A DNA stretch of 64,000 nucleotides, from positions 97,942 to 161,941 of the forward strand of contig NZ_VEEP01000008.1 in NCBI RefSeq assembly GCF_007678455.1, written 5' to 3'. Origin of the DNA: Cytobacillus oceanisediminis 2691 (GTDB lineage Bacteria > Bacillota > Bacilli > Bacillales > Cytobacillaceae). The notes under the pieces were generated by a model. It made no database searches. It worked only from the letters and a program-made list of their open reading frames with translations, and was not told where the DNA came from. This document shows, one piece after another, positions 37,155 through 46,268 of this stretch (the stretch's first letter is position 1; every line of letters begins with the position of its first letter). The position numbers and the translations under genes were made by a program.

Positions 37155-37964
37155 TTAATTTGTCTGTTTGGTTTCCCCAGCGGCTTTGTAGCCATTTTCC
37201 TGTGCAACAAAATCGAGGTGGATTGTATTCAAGTCTAGCATTGCCGGTGTCGGCTTCACAATATATTGTCTTGTATCGATTACTTTCGTGTAGCCCTTGC
37301 ATTCCTCACAAACCTGGATCTGGGCAGCGGACTCACCCTCGATGGTCAGGAACTGGACTGTTTCATGATCTTCATTGCCACAATGCGAGCATGTAATGCG
37401 TTTATCATGCCAGTGGGCCAGACAGCGAGGGCAATGCAATACCTTTTTTCCTCCGTCTTCCAGCTGAGCAAGGCGGACTGGTTCACCGCAGACAGGACAT
37501 CCGGCGCCGTGAACAGCATATTGGATTTCATCCTGGACTTTTTCAGCGGTCAGCTGCAAATAGGGACGCAGCACGGTTTCGGCGATAAATTGGGGAATCC
37601 ACGCATCGACACCCTGCTCTTCTGCAAAGCTGGCAAAATAAATATGGTTAAAAGCAAAAGCCTCATCAATCCAGCGTGTTGCTGTCTCTTCATCTAATAG
37701 TCTCTTGATTGATTCCATTGTTTTTTCGAGCTCTGGTTGATACTTCGCTAAAAGTTCACCTATATCCTCTATCCACTGTAAGAATAGGGGAATATCAAAA
37801 TCAATGGCCGTCAATGCAGCGACAGGCACCCCTGTTTCCATGGCCGCTTTGTCAAGCTTAGGCTCGATACGGTCAGGGTTGAGTGATGTTTTCCATTGTT
37901 CCTGCAACGTGATAATATCTTTCTGCAGTTTCTGGTACTCTTTTGAGACAACGGACTTTTTCAT
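37155..37964 (-). CDS. fdhE: Formate dehydrogenase accessory protein FdhE
   Basis: A 269-residue maturation factor for respiratory formate dehydrogenase. The C-terminal half has four cysteine pairs: CPVCGEP, CPRCLAHW, CSHCGNED and CEECKGY, a rubredoxin-like metal-binding layout seen in FdhE. It lies between the structural genes and mobA. FdhE is typical of the exported FdnGHI type, in agreement with the Tat signal on FdnG. ATG at 37964 after an AGAGG site. Confidence 0.92.
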   Translation of the reverse strand: MKKSVVSKEYQKLQKDIITLQEQWKTSLNPDRIEPKLDKAAMETGVPVAALTAIDFDIPLFLQWIEDIGELLAKYQPELEKTMESIKRLLDEETATRWIDEAFAFNHIYFASFAEEQGVDAWIPQFIAETVLRPYLQLTAEKVQDEIQYAVHGAGCPVCGEPVRLAQLEDGGKKVLHCPRCLAHWHDKRITCSHCGNEDHETVQFLTIEGESAAQIQVCEECKGYTKVIDTRQYIVKPTPAMLDLNTIHLDFVAQENGYKAAGETKQTN

Positions 37965-38016
37965 TGCTGTAGCCTCTTTTCATCAGATTTTATTAAGCGG
38001 CGACGATTTAAATTTT

Positions 38017-38051
38017 GAGGGAATGGGCCCATTTGGTGAACCCATTCCCTC
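38017..38051. other. Perfect hairpin between fdnI and fdhE
   Basis: GAGGGAATGGG (38017-38027) and CCCATTCCCTC (38041-38051) form an 11-bp perfect stem. No T-run follows on the minus strand, so it may be an RNA-stability or attenuation element that separates the structural genes from the accessory genes. Confidence 0.6.
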
Positions 38052-38062
38052 TGTCAAAGGTT

Positions 38063-38770
38063 TTAAGCGCCTTTTTTCTTGTTCTTGCCTTTGTCAAGAT
38101 CAGGGAAGTTGCCTTTCTTGACTTCTTCTTCATACCATTCTGTATAGTGGTCTTTTGCCCACTCTGCCGGAACCTCACCTGTAATGACGCCCGTATATCC
38201 TGGACGTGAATTTTTGTGGATGACACTCAGATAGATGTGGCCGACCACGACTGCGATCGCAAGACCGAAGCCAACGTTATGGGCGACATATGCCCACTGA
38301 ACCATTGCTTTCGGGAACAAGGCCGGGAACCACATCGGGAATCCCGAACCGATGATCAAAATTGCTGTGAAGATCTGGATGATCGAGTTGATTTTTTCAC
38401 CCGCGTTGAAGAATGTCTGTTTTACATGCTTGAACTTAAAGCCGAACAGTTCTTTAACGAACTCCGTGAAAAACTGGATATCCCTCTTTTTCCAGGTAAC
38501 GAGTTCCTTGCCCCAGCGAAGCAGGCCTTTTGGATCCATGATCATCCAGATGAAAGTCGGCGTGACGAACGCGACAGCGAAAATCCTATGGAGCAATCTG
38601 GCACCTTCTGGTCCGCCAAGCACAGGGTATAGCCAGTCAAACCATTCTGTATACATCGGCAAGGCCGTGATATACAGGGCGAAGAATGAAATGGCGTTCA
38701 CAGCATGCGCTAAGACAAAGCCTTTTGAAAAACGTTTGACCTTCACACCTGAGTACTGCGTTTTACTCAT
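38063..38770 (-). CDS. fdnI: Formate dehydrogenase, cytochrome b gamma subunit
   Basis: A 235-residue membrane subunit with four hydrophobic segments that anchors the enzyme and passes electrons to menaquinone through b hemes. Recognisable pieces are VKRFSKGFVLAHAVNAISFF (first helix with its His), LLHRIFAVAFV, FFNAGEKINSIIQIF, and HNVGFGLAIAVVVGHIYLSV. Start at ATG 38770 with GGAGGTG 6 nt upstream; it overlaps fdnH by 8 nt. Confidence 0.93.
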   Translation of the reverse strand: MSKTQYSGVKVKRFSKGFVLAHAVNAISFFALYITALPMYTEWFDWLYPVLGGPEGARLLHRIFAVAFVTPTFIWMIMDPKGLLRWGKELVTWKKRDIQFFTEFVKELFGFKFKHVKQTFFNAGEKINSIIQIFTAILIIGSGFPMWFPALFPKAMVQWAYVAHNVGFGLAIAVVVGHIYLSVIHKNSRPGYTGVITGEVPAEWAKDHYTEWYEEEVKKGNFPDLDKGKNKKKGA

Positions 38771-39596
38771 GGCTGCCACCTCCATCTTCTTCATGGCCTT
38801 TGTCCTCTTTATTGAACAGCTTATTGCTGACGAATGCGCCAACAAGTGCCATGCTTGTCGCTCCAAGCATCATTTTGCCGATTGGCTGTGCGTAATCCTT
38901 CCAGACTACCGCTGAAGTTGGAACCTTAGGCTTTTCAGGCAATCCGTAAACGGAAGGCTTTTCAGCTAGGACATAAATCGTATGTGTACCGCCGACTCCT
39001 TCTGGGTTGTAGATCATGGCGTTAGGGAAACGGCCCTTGATTTCGCTCAGGCGCTTTTCAGCTTTCTTGAGCATTTCATCTTTTGTGCCGAACTCCATTG
39101 CGTCTGTATGGCAGGTAGTGACACAAGCAGGCTGCATGCCTTCCTCAAGGCGGTCAACACACATCGTGCATTTCTGGGCCTTCTTGTATTCCTTGCCATT
39201 CTTGTCTTTGTATGTTGCCAGCTGGACGACATCGAATGGGCAGTTCTGTACACAGTAGCCGCAGCCAACGCATTTATCCGTGTTCACATCGACCGTGCCG
39301 AATTCTGTGTAGTGCATAGCATCCTCCGGGCACACCTTAACGCAGGCAGCTTCCGTACAATGGAAACAGGATGAATGACGGAAAAGGTATTCAAGATTTC
39401 CTTTTCCGTTTTCGTGTTCAATGAATGACAGCACGTTCCAGGTATTTGCCGTTACATTCGCATGTGATTGGACGCTGCCCTGGAAAGCTTCCGGCTCAGC
39501 CGGAAGGTCATTCCAGTTTTTGCAGGCGACCATACATGCGCGGCAGCCATCACACTTGGTCACGTCAACAAATTTTACATATTCAGCCTTCGCCAT
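38763..39596 (-). CDS. fdnH: Formate dehydrogenase iron-sulfur beta subunit
   Basis: A 277-residue electron-transfer subunit with four [4Fe-4S] motifs: CDGCRACMVACKNW, CFHCTEAACVKVCPEDA, CVGCGYCVQNCPFDV and CTMCVDRLEEGMQPACVTTC. A C-terminal hydrophobic helix near residue 250 (GKMMLGATSMALVGAFVSN) anchors it. Its ATG overlaps the fdnG stop by one base (TAATG), so translation is coupled. Matches the FdnH/FdoH plan of E. coli. Confidence 0.95.
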   Translation of the reverse strand: MAKAEYVKFVDVTKCDGCRACMVACKNWNDLPAEPEAFQGSVQSHANVTANTWNVLSFIEHENGKGNLEYLFRHSSCFHCTEAACVKVCPEDAMHYTEFGTVDVNTDKCVGCGYCVQNCPFDVVQLATYKDKNGKEYKKAQKCTMCVDRLEEGMQPACVTTCHTDAMEFGTKDEMLKKAEKRLSEIKGRFPNAMIYNPEGVGGTHTIYVLAEKPSVYGLPEKPKVPTSAVVWKDYAQPIGKMMLGATSMALVGAFVSNKLFNKEDKGHEEDGGGSHE

Positions 39597-42577
39597 TAGT
39601 CAGCCCTCCTTACGTCGCAGAGGAATGCCTTATATTCAGGAATCATCGTGTTGGCGTCCCCGATATGAGGTGTTAAGCGGTTTGCTGTATCCCCTGTTGC
39701 ATATCCTTTATATCCGAAGTGCCAAGGCATGCCAATCTGGTGGACTTTCTTGCCGTTTACAGTGTGCGGCTTGAAGCGTTTCGTCACCATCGCATAGGCT
39801 TTAACCTCGCCGCGAGCTGATGTCACGATAACCTCGTCCTTGTTCTTGATGCCTTTTTCCTTCGCTAGCTCTTCACTCATCTCGATGTACATATGGCCCA
39901 TCAATTCTGACAGCCATTGCTGGTTCCTTGTCATCGAGCCTGATTGCCAGTGTTCACTTACACGATACGTTGTCGCCACGATCGGGTACTGCTTCTTCGT
40001 GCCTTTAAGGTTGAAGTCGCCATCCCAGACCTTGATGGTCGGGTTGAATTCCTGGCTGGAGAACGCATTCGGCACCGGACTTTCAAACGGCTCATAGTGT
40101 TCTGGGAACGGTCCGTCATTGAGCGTTGGAGCAAACATGCCGCCGACGCCATCCTTCAGCATGATGAATGGATTCGTGCCTCCCTTGTCAGAAGGAGCGA
40201 CCACTGCCTTGAAGTCAGGAATATCATGTCCAGTCCATTTTTTAGCCAGGCCATCCCACCAGATGACTGCCTTATCCTTGTTCCATGGCTTGCCGGCTGG
40301 ATCTGCAGATGCGCGATTATAAAGAATCCGACGGTTCATAGGCCATGCATAAGACCAGTTCAGGAAATTGCCCATGCCATTATCCTTGTTGTCACGGCGC
40401 TTGGACAGGTTGCCTTCTTCCGGATAGAAGCCTGAATAAATCCAGTTTCCGGAGCATGTGGACCCGTCATCAGCAAGCGAACCGAAGTTCTCGACCTGTT
40501 TGCCTGTCTTAGTGTAATAACCGTTGATTTCACGGGCGACTAGATCGAATTCTGGATGATCATGTTCACCGTAATTCCAGTACAGTGCATTGATAGCTTT
40601 TGCAGCAGGTGAGCTTTCATTTTTGTACATGCCTTTGATTCTTTGCATCAGCATATGGATGATTTCCATGTCTGCCTTTGATTCGCCTTTAGGCTCAATT
40701 GCCTTCCAGCGGTACTGCATCCAGCGTCCGCTGTTCGAAACCGTTCCTTCTTTCTCGTATGAGGATGCGGCCGGAAGCAGGAATACCTCTGTGTTGATTT
40801 TTGATGGATCGCTGCCAGCTTCTTTTTGCCAGAATGCTGAAGTTTCTGTCTCCCAAAGGTCAATTGCAACCAGCCAGTCAAGGTTGCTGAGTGCTTCTTT
40901 TTCCTTGCCTGCATTCGGGCCGCCGACTACAGGATTGGTTCCAAACAGGAATGCGCCATCCAATTCGCCTTTATACATCGCATTGAAAAGGGCGATATGG
41001 GAGTAATTCTTGTTTCCTTTAGGAAGATATTGATAGCAGAACTCATTGTCCTTTGTCGCGTTAGGGCCATACCATGCCTTGAGAAGGCTGACGACGAATT
41101 TTGGCTTATTGCTCCAATATCCAGCAGCAGGCGTTTCTTTTTCAAGATAGGCCTTAAGAGTTGCATGTTCAGGAAGCTCTTTCGGCGCTCCCAGGTATCC
41201 TGGAAGATCCCCGAACAAAAGACCGAAGTCTGTTGAGCCTTGTACGTTTGATTCACCGCGAAGGGCGTTAACTCCGCCGCCAGGCATACCGATGTTGCCA
41301 AGAAGCAGCTGAAGCATGGCATATGAGCGGACGTTCTGGGTACCGACCGTATGCTGGGTTGTACCCATCGCATAAAGGATCGTACCTGCTTTTCCAGGCT
41401 TTCCTGTTGAACAGAATGATTCAGCCACTTTCAGATAGTCTTCCTTAGGTGTTCCTGTCACTGTTGACACAGTGTCAACATCATAACGAGAATAATGCTT
41501 TTTCATTAACTGGAACACGCTGCGAGGATGCTGTAGTGTTTCATCCTTGACCGGGGTTCCGTCTTCTTGTGTTTCGAAAGACCAGCTAGCCTTGTCATAT
41601 GAACGGGTTTTTGCATCATATCCGCTGAACAGGCCATCCTTGAATTCGAAGCCTTCCTTGACGATGAAGGAGGCATTTGTATATTTAGCAACATACTCTT
41701 TGTGGAAAAGATTCTTTTCAATCGCATAATTGATCAATCCGCCGATAAAAGGAATATCGGTTCCAGAACGGAGCGGAGCATAAGTGTCAGCCTGTGACGA
41801 CGTTCTTGTGAAACGCGGGTCGACTGATAGTATTTTCCCTCCGTTTTCCCTTGCCTTTAAAAGCCATCTAAAGCTGACTGGATGGTTTTCAGCAGGGTTC
41901 GCGCCAATAATCAGCGCACAATCGGTATGCTGCAGATCATTCCAGTGATTTGTCATTGCTCCACGACCAAATGAAGGTGCCAGACCGGCAACCGTTGAAC
42001 TGTGTCATATTCGTGCCTGGTGCTCTAAATAGGTGACACCAAGCCCTCTCATCATTTTCGCGAGCAAATAAGTTTCTTCATTATCAAGTGCCGCGCCGCC
42101 TAGGCTGGCGATCGCTTCTGTTTTATTGACAAAAATTCCGTTTGTTTTTTCAACGAATGTCTTGTCACGTGTTTCCTTCACGCGCTTGGCAATGGTATCA
42201 AGCATCCATCCCCAATCTTTTTCTTCCCACTTATCGCTTCCAGGAGCCCGGTAACGAGGCTTCAGGACGCGTTTTTCTGAGGTGAATAATTGTCTGATCG
42301 TTGTCCCTTTGCTGCACAGGCTTCCTTCGTTGATGGGATGGTCCGGATCCCCTTCCGTATATACCACATCATTGTTTTTCGTATGGACTAAAATTCCGCA
42401 GCCCACAGCGCAGTATGGACAAATGGTTGGTGTAACAGTAGCTTTGGCAATCTTGAATTCTTTTGTTTTCGCATGGACTTCTTTTTCGTTGAAGCCAAGT
42501 TCAACAATCGCCAGGGTTGCCGCAGTGGCTCCTGACAGCTTCAAAAACTGCCTGCGATTCAGGTTGATTTCAACCAT
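39596..42577 (-). CDS. fdnG: Selenocysteine-containing formate dehydrogenase catalytic subunit (UGA read as Sec191)
   Basis: A 993-residue molybdopterin enzyme oxidising formate to CO2 outside the membrane. A Tat signal (NRRQFLKLSG) opens the protein. The [4Fe-4S] cluster has C53, C56, C60 (CPYCAVGC) and C88. The frame is interrupted only by UGA at 42007-42005, codon 191, in the context HQARI-Sec-HSSTVAG, continuing APSFGRGAMTNHW as in E. coli FdnG around its selenocysteine. A SECIS-like hairpin follows the UGA. Read as a stop the gene would look like two pieces (42577-42005 and 41956-39596), but length and homology are continuous. AAGGAGAGAG precedes the start. Confidence 0.95.
41976..42007 (-). 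promoter_or_regulatory. Bacterial SECIS element with its UGA codon
   Basis: On the minus strand UGA (42007-42005) is followed 11 nt later by GGUUGCCGGUCUGGCACC (41993-41976): stem GGU-GCC with GGC-ACC, one bulged U, apical loop GGUCU. E. coli fdhF has the same bulged U and GGUCU loop for SelB binding. Confidence 0.92.
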
Positions 42578-42631
42578 CTCTCTCTCTCCTTCCCAATAGT
42601 TGCTTGAACATCCGTAATCCCACAGTTGGTG

Positions 42632-43426
42632 TTAATTCAATACTTGCTGGGCTTCCCCCCTTTCAAGCAGGTCATCCGCAGCAGCGGGCGGGGTTAAATC
42701 ATTGTTGATCCTCCCGGCCGATGTATAAATCGTCGCCATTTTCCCGCGAAGGTAGCCGACAACCTCAATATTGAGGAATCTTGCCAGCTGTACCGCCTGC
42801 TTGGTGGCAGCTGTACGGGAACCGATGACGGCAAAGCCAAATTTTGCTGCTTTTGAGAGCATTTCATATGAAACCCTGCCGGTCGTCAGCAGGACGAGCC
42901 GGTCGGGCTGCAAACGCTTTCGAATTGCGTGTCCGATAATCTTATCGACAGCATTATGCCTGCCGATGTCTTCCCGGACCTTGATACTGCCATCCTCCAG
43001 GATGATACATGCGCCATGCATGCCGCCTGTTTCCAGGTACAATGGCGAATTTTGCGCGAATTCCGCCCGTTTTTTCAATAAATAGGTCAACGAATAGGTT
43101 TCATCGGAATTCACTTTATTGAACTTTTTGACATCCGTCATTGAAAAGAAGGTCACTCCCCGGCCGCAGCCCGCTGTATAGTGCTTCTTTTTCGAAAACA
43201 TCTGTTCAGGATCGAAGGAATTGCATAACGACACATTCAATGTGCCAGTCTTTTCACTAAAATCAACACTGACGACATCCTCCGGGCCATCGATCAACCC
43301 TTCTGAGAAAAGGTAGCCGTATACCCAATCTTCGAGATCCTGATTGGTCAGCTGGAAAACCGCAATTTCATATCCATTCAGCTTCAGGCTGATTGGATAT
43401 TCTTCAGGACAGCCTTTCTTTGTCAT
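42632..43426 (-). CDS. fdhD: Formate dehydrogenase sulfurtransferase FdhD
   Basis: A 264-residue protein that passes sulfur from cysteine desulfurase to the molybdenum cofactor of formate dehydrogenase. Conserved pieces: GYLFSEGLI, HYTAGCGRG (with C87), SPLYLETGGMHGACI, VREDIGRHNAVDKIIGHA, LTTGRVSYEM and VIGSRTAAT. Only one cysteine is present where E. coli FdhD has a CxxC. ATG 43426 with AGGGGTG is preferred to GTG 43435. First gene of the long operon; an FNR-like box lies upstream. Confidence 0.93.
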   Translation of the reverse strand: MTKKGCPEEYPISLKLNGYEIAVFQLTNQDLEDWVYGYLFSEGLIDGPEDVVSVDFSEKTGTLNVSLCNSFDPEQMFSKKKHYTAGCGRGVTFFSMTDVKKFNKVNSDETYSLTYLLKKRAEFAQNSPLYLETGGMHGACIILEDGSIKVREDIGRHNAVDKIIGHAIRKRLQPDRLVLLTTGRVSYEMLSKAAKFGFAVIGSRTAATKQAVQLARFLNIEVVGYLRGKMATIYTSAGRINNDLTPPAAADDLLERGEAQQVLN

Positions 43427-43507
43427 GTTCTTCACCCCTTATCTGTTCGGTCATCTCTGGGTCCGGTTCAGCAATCGATATCTCCCAGTTCATTGGAATT
43501 GAAAGAC

Positions 43508-43523
43508 TGTGATCAATCTCGCA
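43508..43523 (-). promoter_or_regulatory. FNR-like box upstream of the fdh operon
   Basis: TGTGATCAATCTCGCA matches TGTGA-N6-TCACA at nine of ten defined positions. Its centre is about 90 nt before the fdhD start, which permits an FNR-dependent promoter. The AT-rich stretch 43524-43924 shows nothing else I can name. Confidence 0.6.
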
Positions 43524-43924
43524 AACTGGCAATCTCTATAATTCACTCAGTAACATTAGATGCTTTGAAATCCTTGAAAACGGCCTTTCTGAATCAATTA
43601 CAAGGTTGCTGTGCCATACATTAAAAAACATTTCACTATGCAAAAAGGAATAATACCCCTATGCCTTAAATGTAAGGGAAAACGAATGGTTGTAACCGTT
43701 TCAATTGTTACAATAATATAGATGAAAATTGTCTATTTCTTTAACAAATGCTTAAATCTATATTTTCGTTTTACGAAAAATTTGTTCTGAGCCAAATTAC
43801 ACATTTCCCATGCTATATCAAATTATTTTTCCGCTCAGTAACTTTCATCACGTCAACGCACTAATGCCACAGAATTGTCAAAAGTTAATTTTTACCTAAT
43901 ACACCTTTCTCAAAAACCAATTCT

Positions 43925-43952
43925 TTGTCTATTCTTACAGAATTGGTATAAT
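43925..43952 (+). promoter_or_regulatory. Sigma-A promoter of pdxK
   Basis: TTGTCT, 16-nt spacer, perfect TATAAT. A transcript would start near 43959 with a leader of about 66 nt that contains a hairpin (43970-44000). Confidence 0.75.
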
Positions 43953-43969
43953 TATAAGAAAGTGTTGAA

Positions 43970-44000
43970 GGCGACAGGCCTGTCCATTCAGGCAGCCGCC
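43970..44000 (+). other. Leader hairpin upstream of pdxK
   Basis: GGCG..GCCTG and CAGGC..CGCC form a two-part stem with a small internal loop just before the ribosome site. No T-run follows, so it is not a simple terminator. It could affect translation; that is inference. Confidence 0.45.
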
Positions 44001-44024
44001 ATTCTATAAATGGAGGTAGTTCAC

Positions 44025-44849
44025 ATGAGTTTGAAAAAGGTGTTAACAATCGCAGGATCCGATACAAGCGGCGGCGCCGGCATCCAGGCTGACCTAAAAA
44101 CGTTCCAGGAACTTGGCGTTTACGGAATGACCGCTCTTACAACGGTCGTGACAATGGACCCAAAGAACCACTGGCATCATGAAGTCTTCCCTCAGCCGGT
44201 AGACCTGGTAGAAAAGCAGCTGGAAACGATCCTTTCCGTCGGAATTGACGCGATGAAGACAGGAATGCTGGGAACGGTTGAGATCATCGAGCTTTCTGCC
44301 CGTAAAATCGATGAATATAACTTGGACCGAGTTGTCATCGACCCTGTCATGGTCTGCAAGGGAGAAGATGAGGTTTTGATGCCTGAAAACACAGACGCTA
44401 TGAGGGAATTGCTACTTCCAAGAGCGACTGTAGTCACTCCCAACCTTTTCGAAGCATGGCAGCTGGCACAGACAGGACCAATCCGCACGATCGATGACAT
44501 GAAAGAAGCAGCTGCAAAAATCCATGACCTTGGCGCGAAGAATGTCATGATCAAGGGCGGAAACAAACTGAACCATGAAAAAGCAGTCGACCTTCTATAT
44601 GACGGAAAAGACTTCACACTGTTCGAATCAGAAAAAGTTGAAACAAGCTTCACGCATGGCGCAGGCTGCACATTCGCGTCAGCGATCACAGCTCAGCTGG
44701 CAAAAGGCAAAACAGTCCCTGAAGCACTGGAAGTCGCAAAAAAATTCATCACAGAAGCAATCAAGCATGGCTTCAGACTGAACAAATATGTAGGACCAAC
44801 CGCGCATCTTGCTTACAACAAATACGCAGACGGCAACCGCGGAGAATAA
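44025..44849 (+). CDS. pdxK: Pyridoxal kinase/HMP kinase (PdxK/ThiD family)
   Basis: A 274-residue ribokinase-fold kinase. Conserved pieces: KVLTIAGSDTSGGAGIQADLK at the start, VIDPVMVCKGEDEVL in the middle, VVTPNLFEAWQLA, and the catalytic THGAGCTFASAITAQLA. In B. subtilis the orthologue at this location (ywdB) is a pyridoxal kinase that also phosphorylates HMP. The frame opens at 44010, but the ATG at 44025 has GGAGG nine nt before it. Monocistronic, with its own promoter and terminator. Confidence 0.92.
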   Translation: MSLKKVLTIAGSDTSGGAGIQADLKTFQELGVYGMTALTTVVTMDPKNHWHHEVFPQPVDLVEKQLETILSVGIDAMKTGMLGTVEIIELSARKIDEYNLDRVVIDPVMVCKGEDEVLMPENTDAMRELLLPRATVVTPNLFEAWQLAQTGPIRTIDDMKEAAAKIHDLGAKNVMIKGGNKLNHEKAVDLLYDGKDFTLFESEKVETSFTHGAGCTFASAITAQLAKGKTVPEALEVAKKFITEAIKHGFRLNKYVGPTAHLAYNKYADGNRGE

Positions 44850-44857
44850 ACCATAAT

Positions 44858-44886
44858 AAAAAGGATGGCAGCCGCCATCCTTTTTT
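44858..44886. terminator. Terminator of pdxK
   Basis: AAAAAGGATGGC and GCCATCCTTTTTT form a strong stem with flanking A and T runs. Confidence 0.92.
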
Positions 44887-44950
44887 CTATCCCTATTTCT
44901 GTTTCTAATGATATTTTAAAAGCCTTTTTGCCTGGTAGAGCCCTTTTTAT

Positions 44951-45190
44951 GGACACTTTTCTGGGATTCTTCTATATTTTTGTCCATTAGAGCCCTTCTT
45001 ACGGACACTTTTTCAGGAATTCCTCATGTTTTTGTCCATTAGGGCCCTTCTCATGGACACTTTTCTGGGATTTCTCTTTATTTTTGTCCATTAGAGCCCC
45101 TCTTACGGACATTTTTCAGGGAATTCGTCATGTTTTTGTCCGATAGAGCTCTTCTAATGGACACCAGCAATCGTCATCTTTTTGTCCAAT
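44951..45190. repeat. 52-bp keyword array (GGACAC / GTCCATTAG type)
   Basis: GGACA starts at 44951, 45003, 45055, 45107 and 45159, an exact 52-bp step each time. TTGTCCATTAG, containing the inverted motif, lies 30 bp after each GGACA. Sequence between the motifs varies. It fills most of the 44850-45261 gap. A lone unit occurs at 33102. Confidence 0.92.
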
Positions 45191-45261
45191 AGACTCTTCT
45201 CCTGCCCACTATACAGCGGCCTCCAAGAGTCTAACAGCTATTATCCAGCCTATTTTTTCTA

Positions 45262-45618
45262 TTATATTTTCCGGTTGATATGAAGAACCCGATCTGCGAC
45301 ATAACTATGGAAGAACCATTCACCAGAGGCGATCAGGGCAGCTGCAAAAAGTGACGCTCCAATCAAGCCATTAGTCTGTTCAAACAACATCAGCCCCAGT
45401 CCCAATATTACGAGAAACGACAATGCAAAATCTGCAAGTGAAGCTGTCAGATTGCTTGTTTTTGGAAGAATAAACAAATCTCCAGCCAGGTAGGATATGG
45501 CCCCAAGAACAATGGTGATGATCAGGATGTCTCCTAACCCTGCATAACTGCCCAAAAACAGAAGCAGGATGGCAAATGTCATGATGGCTTTAATCAGCAA
45601 TGCTTTTGCGTGCTCCAT
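45262..45618 (-). CDS. DUF2512 membrane protein (YndM-like)
   Basis: A 118-residue membrane protein with four hydrophobic segments (about 10-28, 30-48, 60-80, 85-102), with the pattern YLAGDLFILPKTSN after the second helix and a short C-terminal tail with FFHSYVADRVLH. This fits DUF2512, found in spore formers; function unknown. It stands alone on the minus strand, with AGGGAG before the ATG. Confidence 0.8.
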   Translation of the reverse strand: MEHAKALLIKAIMTFAILLLFLGSYAGLGDILIITIVLGAISYLAGDLFILPKTSNLTASLADFALSFLVILGLGLMLFEQTNGLIGASLFAAALIASGEWFFHSYVADRVLHINRKI

Positions 45619-45892
45619 ATGCTCCCTCCTTTTCCCTTCACTATTTCCATTTACTTTCCTGATTAAACACTTACTGTAAAAACCTCCGAGCGTACATTTC
45701 GCTTTAAGAAAGATTTTTTAGTAATATAGATATAATCGATTTTAAAAAGATTGATGCAATCAAAAGCAGAAGGACGAAGCCGCGAAAACTTGTCGATAGA
45801 CCGAAAGGCGAATCATTCATTTTTCACATAGAAGGCTGTCCCTTCGGCTATTATAAATTGAAAACATCGAAATCCGGGAAGGAGGAACAAGG

Positions 45893-46240
45893 ATGGATCC
45901 GGTGATTTTGTCAGATGTCCAGGAAGCATTGGACCGTTTTAAAGACAAAGAAGTCTATATTCATTTGGAAACAACAAATGGGGCATACGCATCCCATAAC
46001 GATGAGTCGTTCTTTTCATCAGGCGCATATATTCGAAATGCGAAGGTCACTTATGAACGCGCGAAGATTGCTGGCGAAGGTCCATATCGGGCTGGTTTAA
46101 AGATACCCTTCGGCTGGGTTTACGCAGAAGGAATCACCCATTTTGAAATTGATGATAAAGGCAGGCTGCTGCTTGCAGGCCATGATTTTAATGGGAAGTT
46201 AGCCGTCGCCCTTGAAATAAGCGAAACGCCGTTCGAATAA
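45893..46240 (+). CDS. yojF: YojF family protein (DUF1806)
   Basis: A 115-residue protein starting MDPVILSDVQEALDRFKD with the conserved stretch KIPFGWVYAEGITHFEIDD. Family members are encoded directly upstream of bshB2 in Bacillus, as here with a 28-nt gap, which links it to bacillithiol metabolism, though no activity is known to me. A GGAAGGAGG site precedes the ATG. Confidence 0.9.
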   Translation: MDPVILSDVQEALDRFKDKEVYIHLETTNGAYASHNDESFFSSGAYIRNAKVTYERAKIAGEGPYRAGLKIPFGWVYAEGITHFEIDDKGRLLLAGHDFNGKLAVALEISETPFE

Positions 46241-46268
46241 ATAGCGTACAGAAAGGAGAGATCTTACG

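Noticed and set aside
41957-42007. fdnG as a pseudogene or sequencing error with a nonsense codon
   Set aside because: The stop is UGA at the known selenocysteine site and is followed by a SECIS hairpin; no other disruption exists in 993 codons.
43436-44009. tRNA-Sec or another small RNA gene in the gap next to the formate dehydrogenase operon
   Set aside because: No cloverleaf, no long acceptor/T-arm pattern and no T-loop motif seen on either strand.
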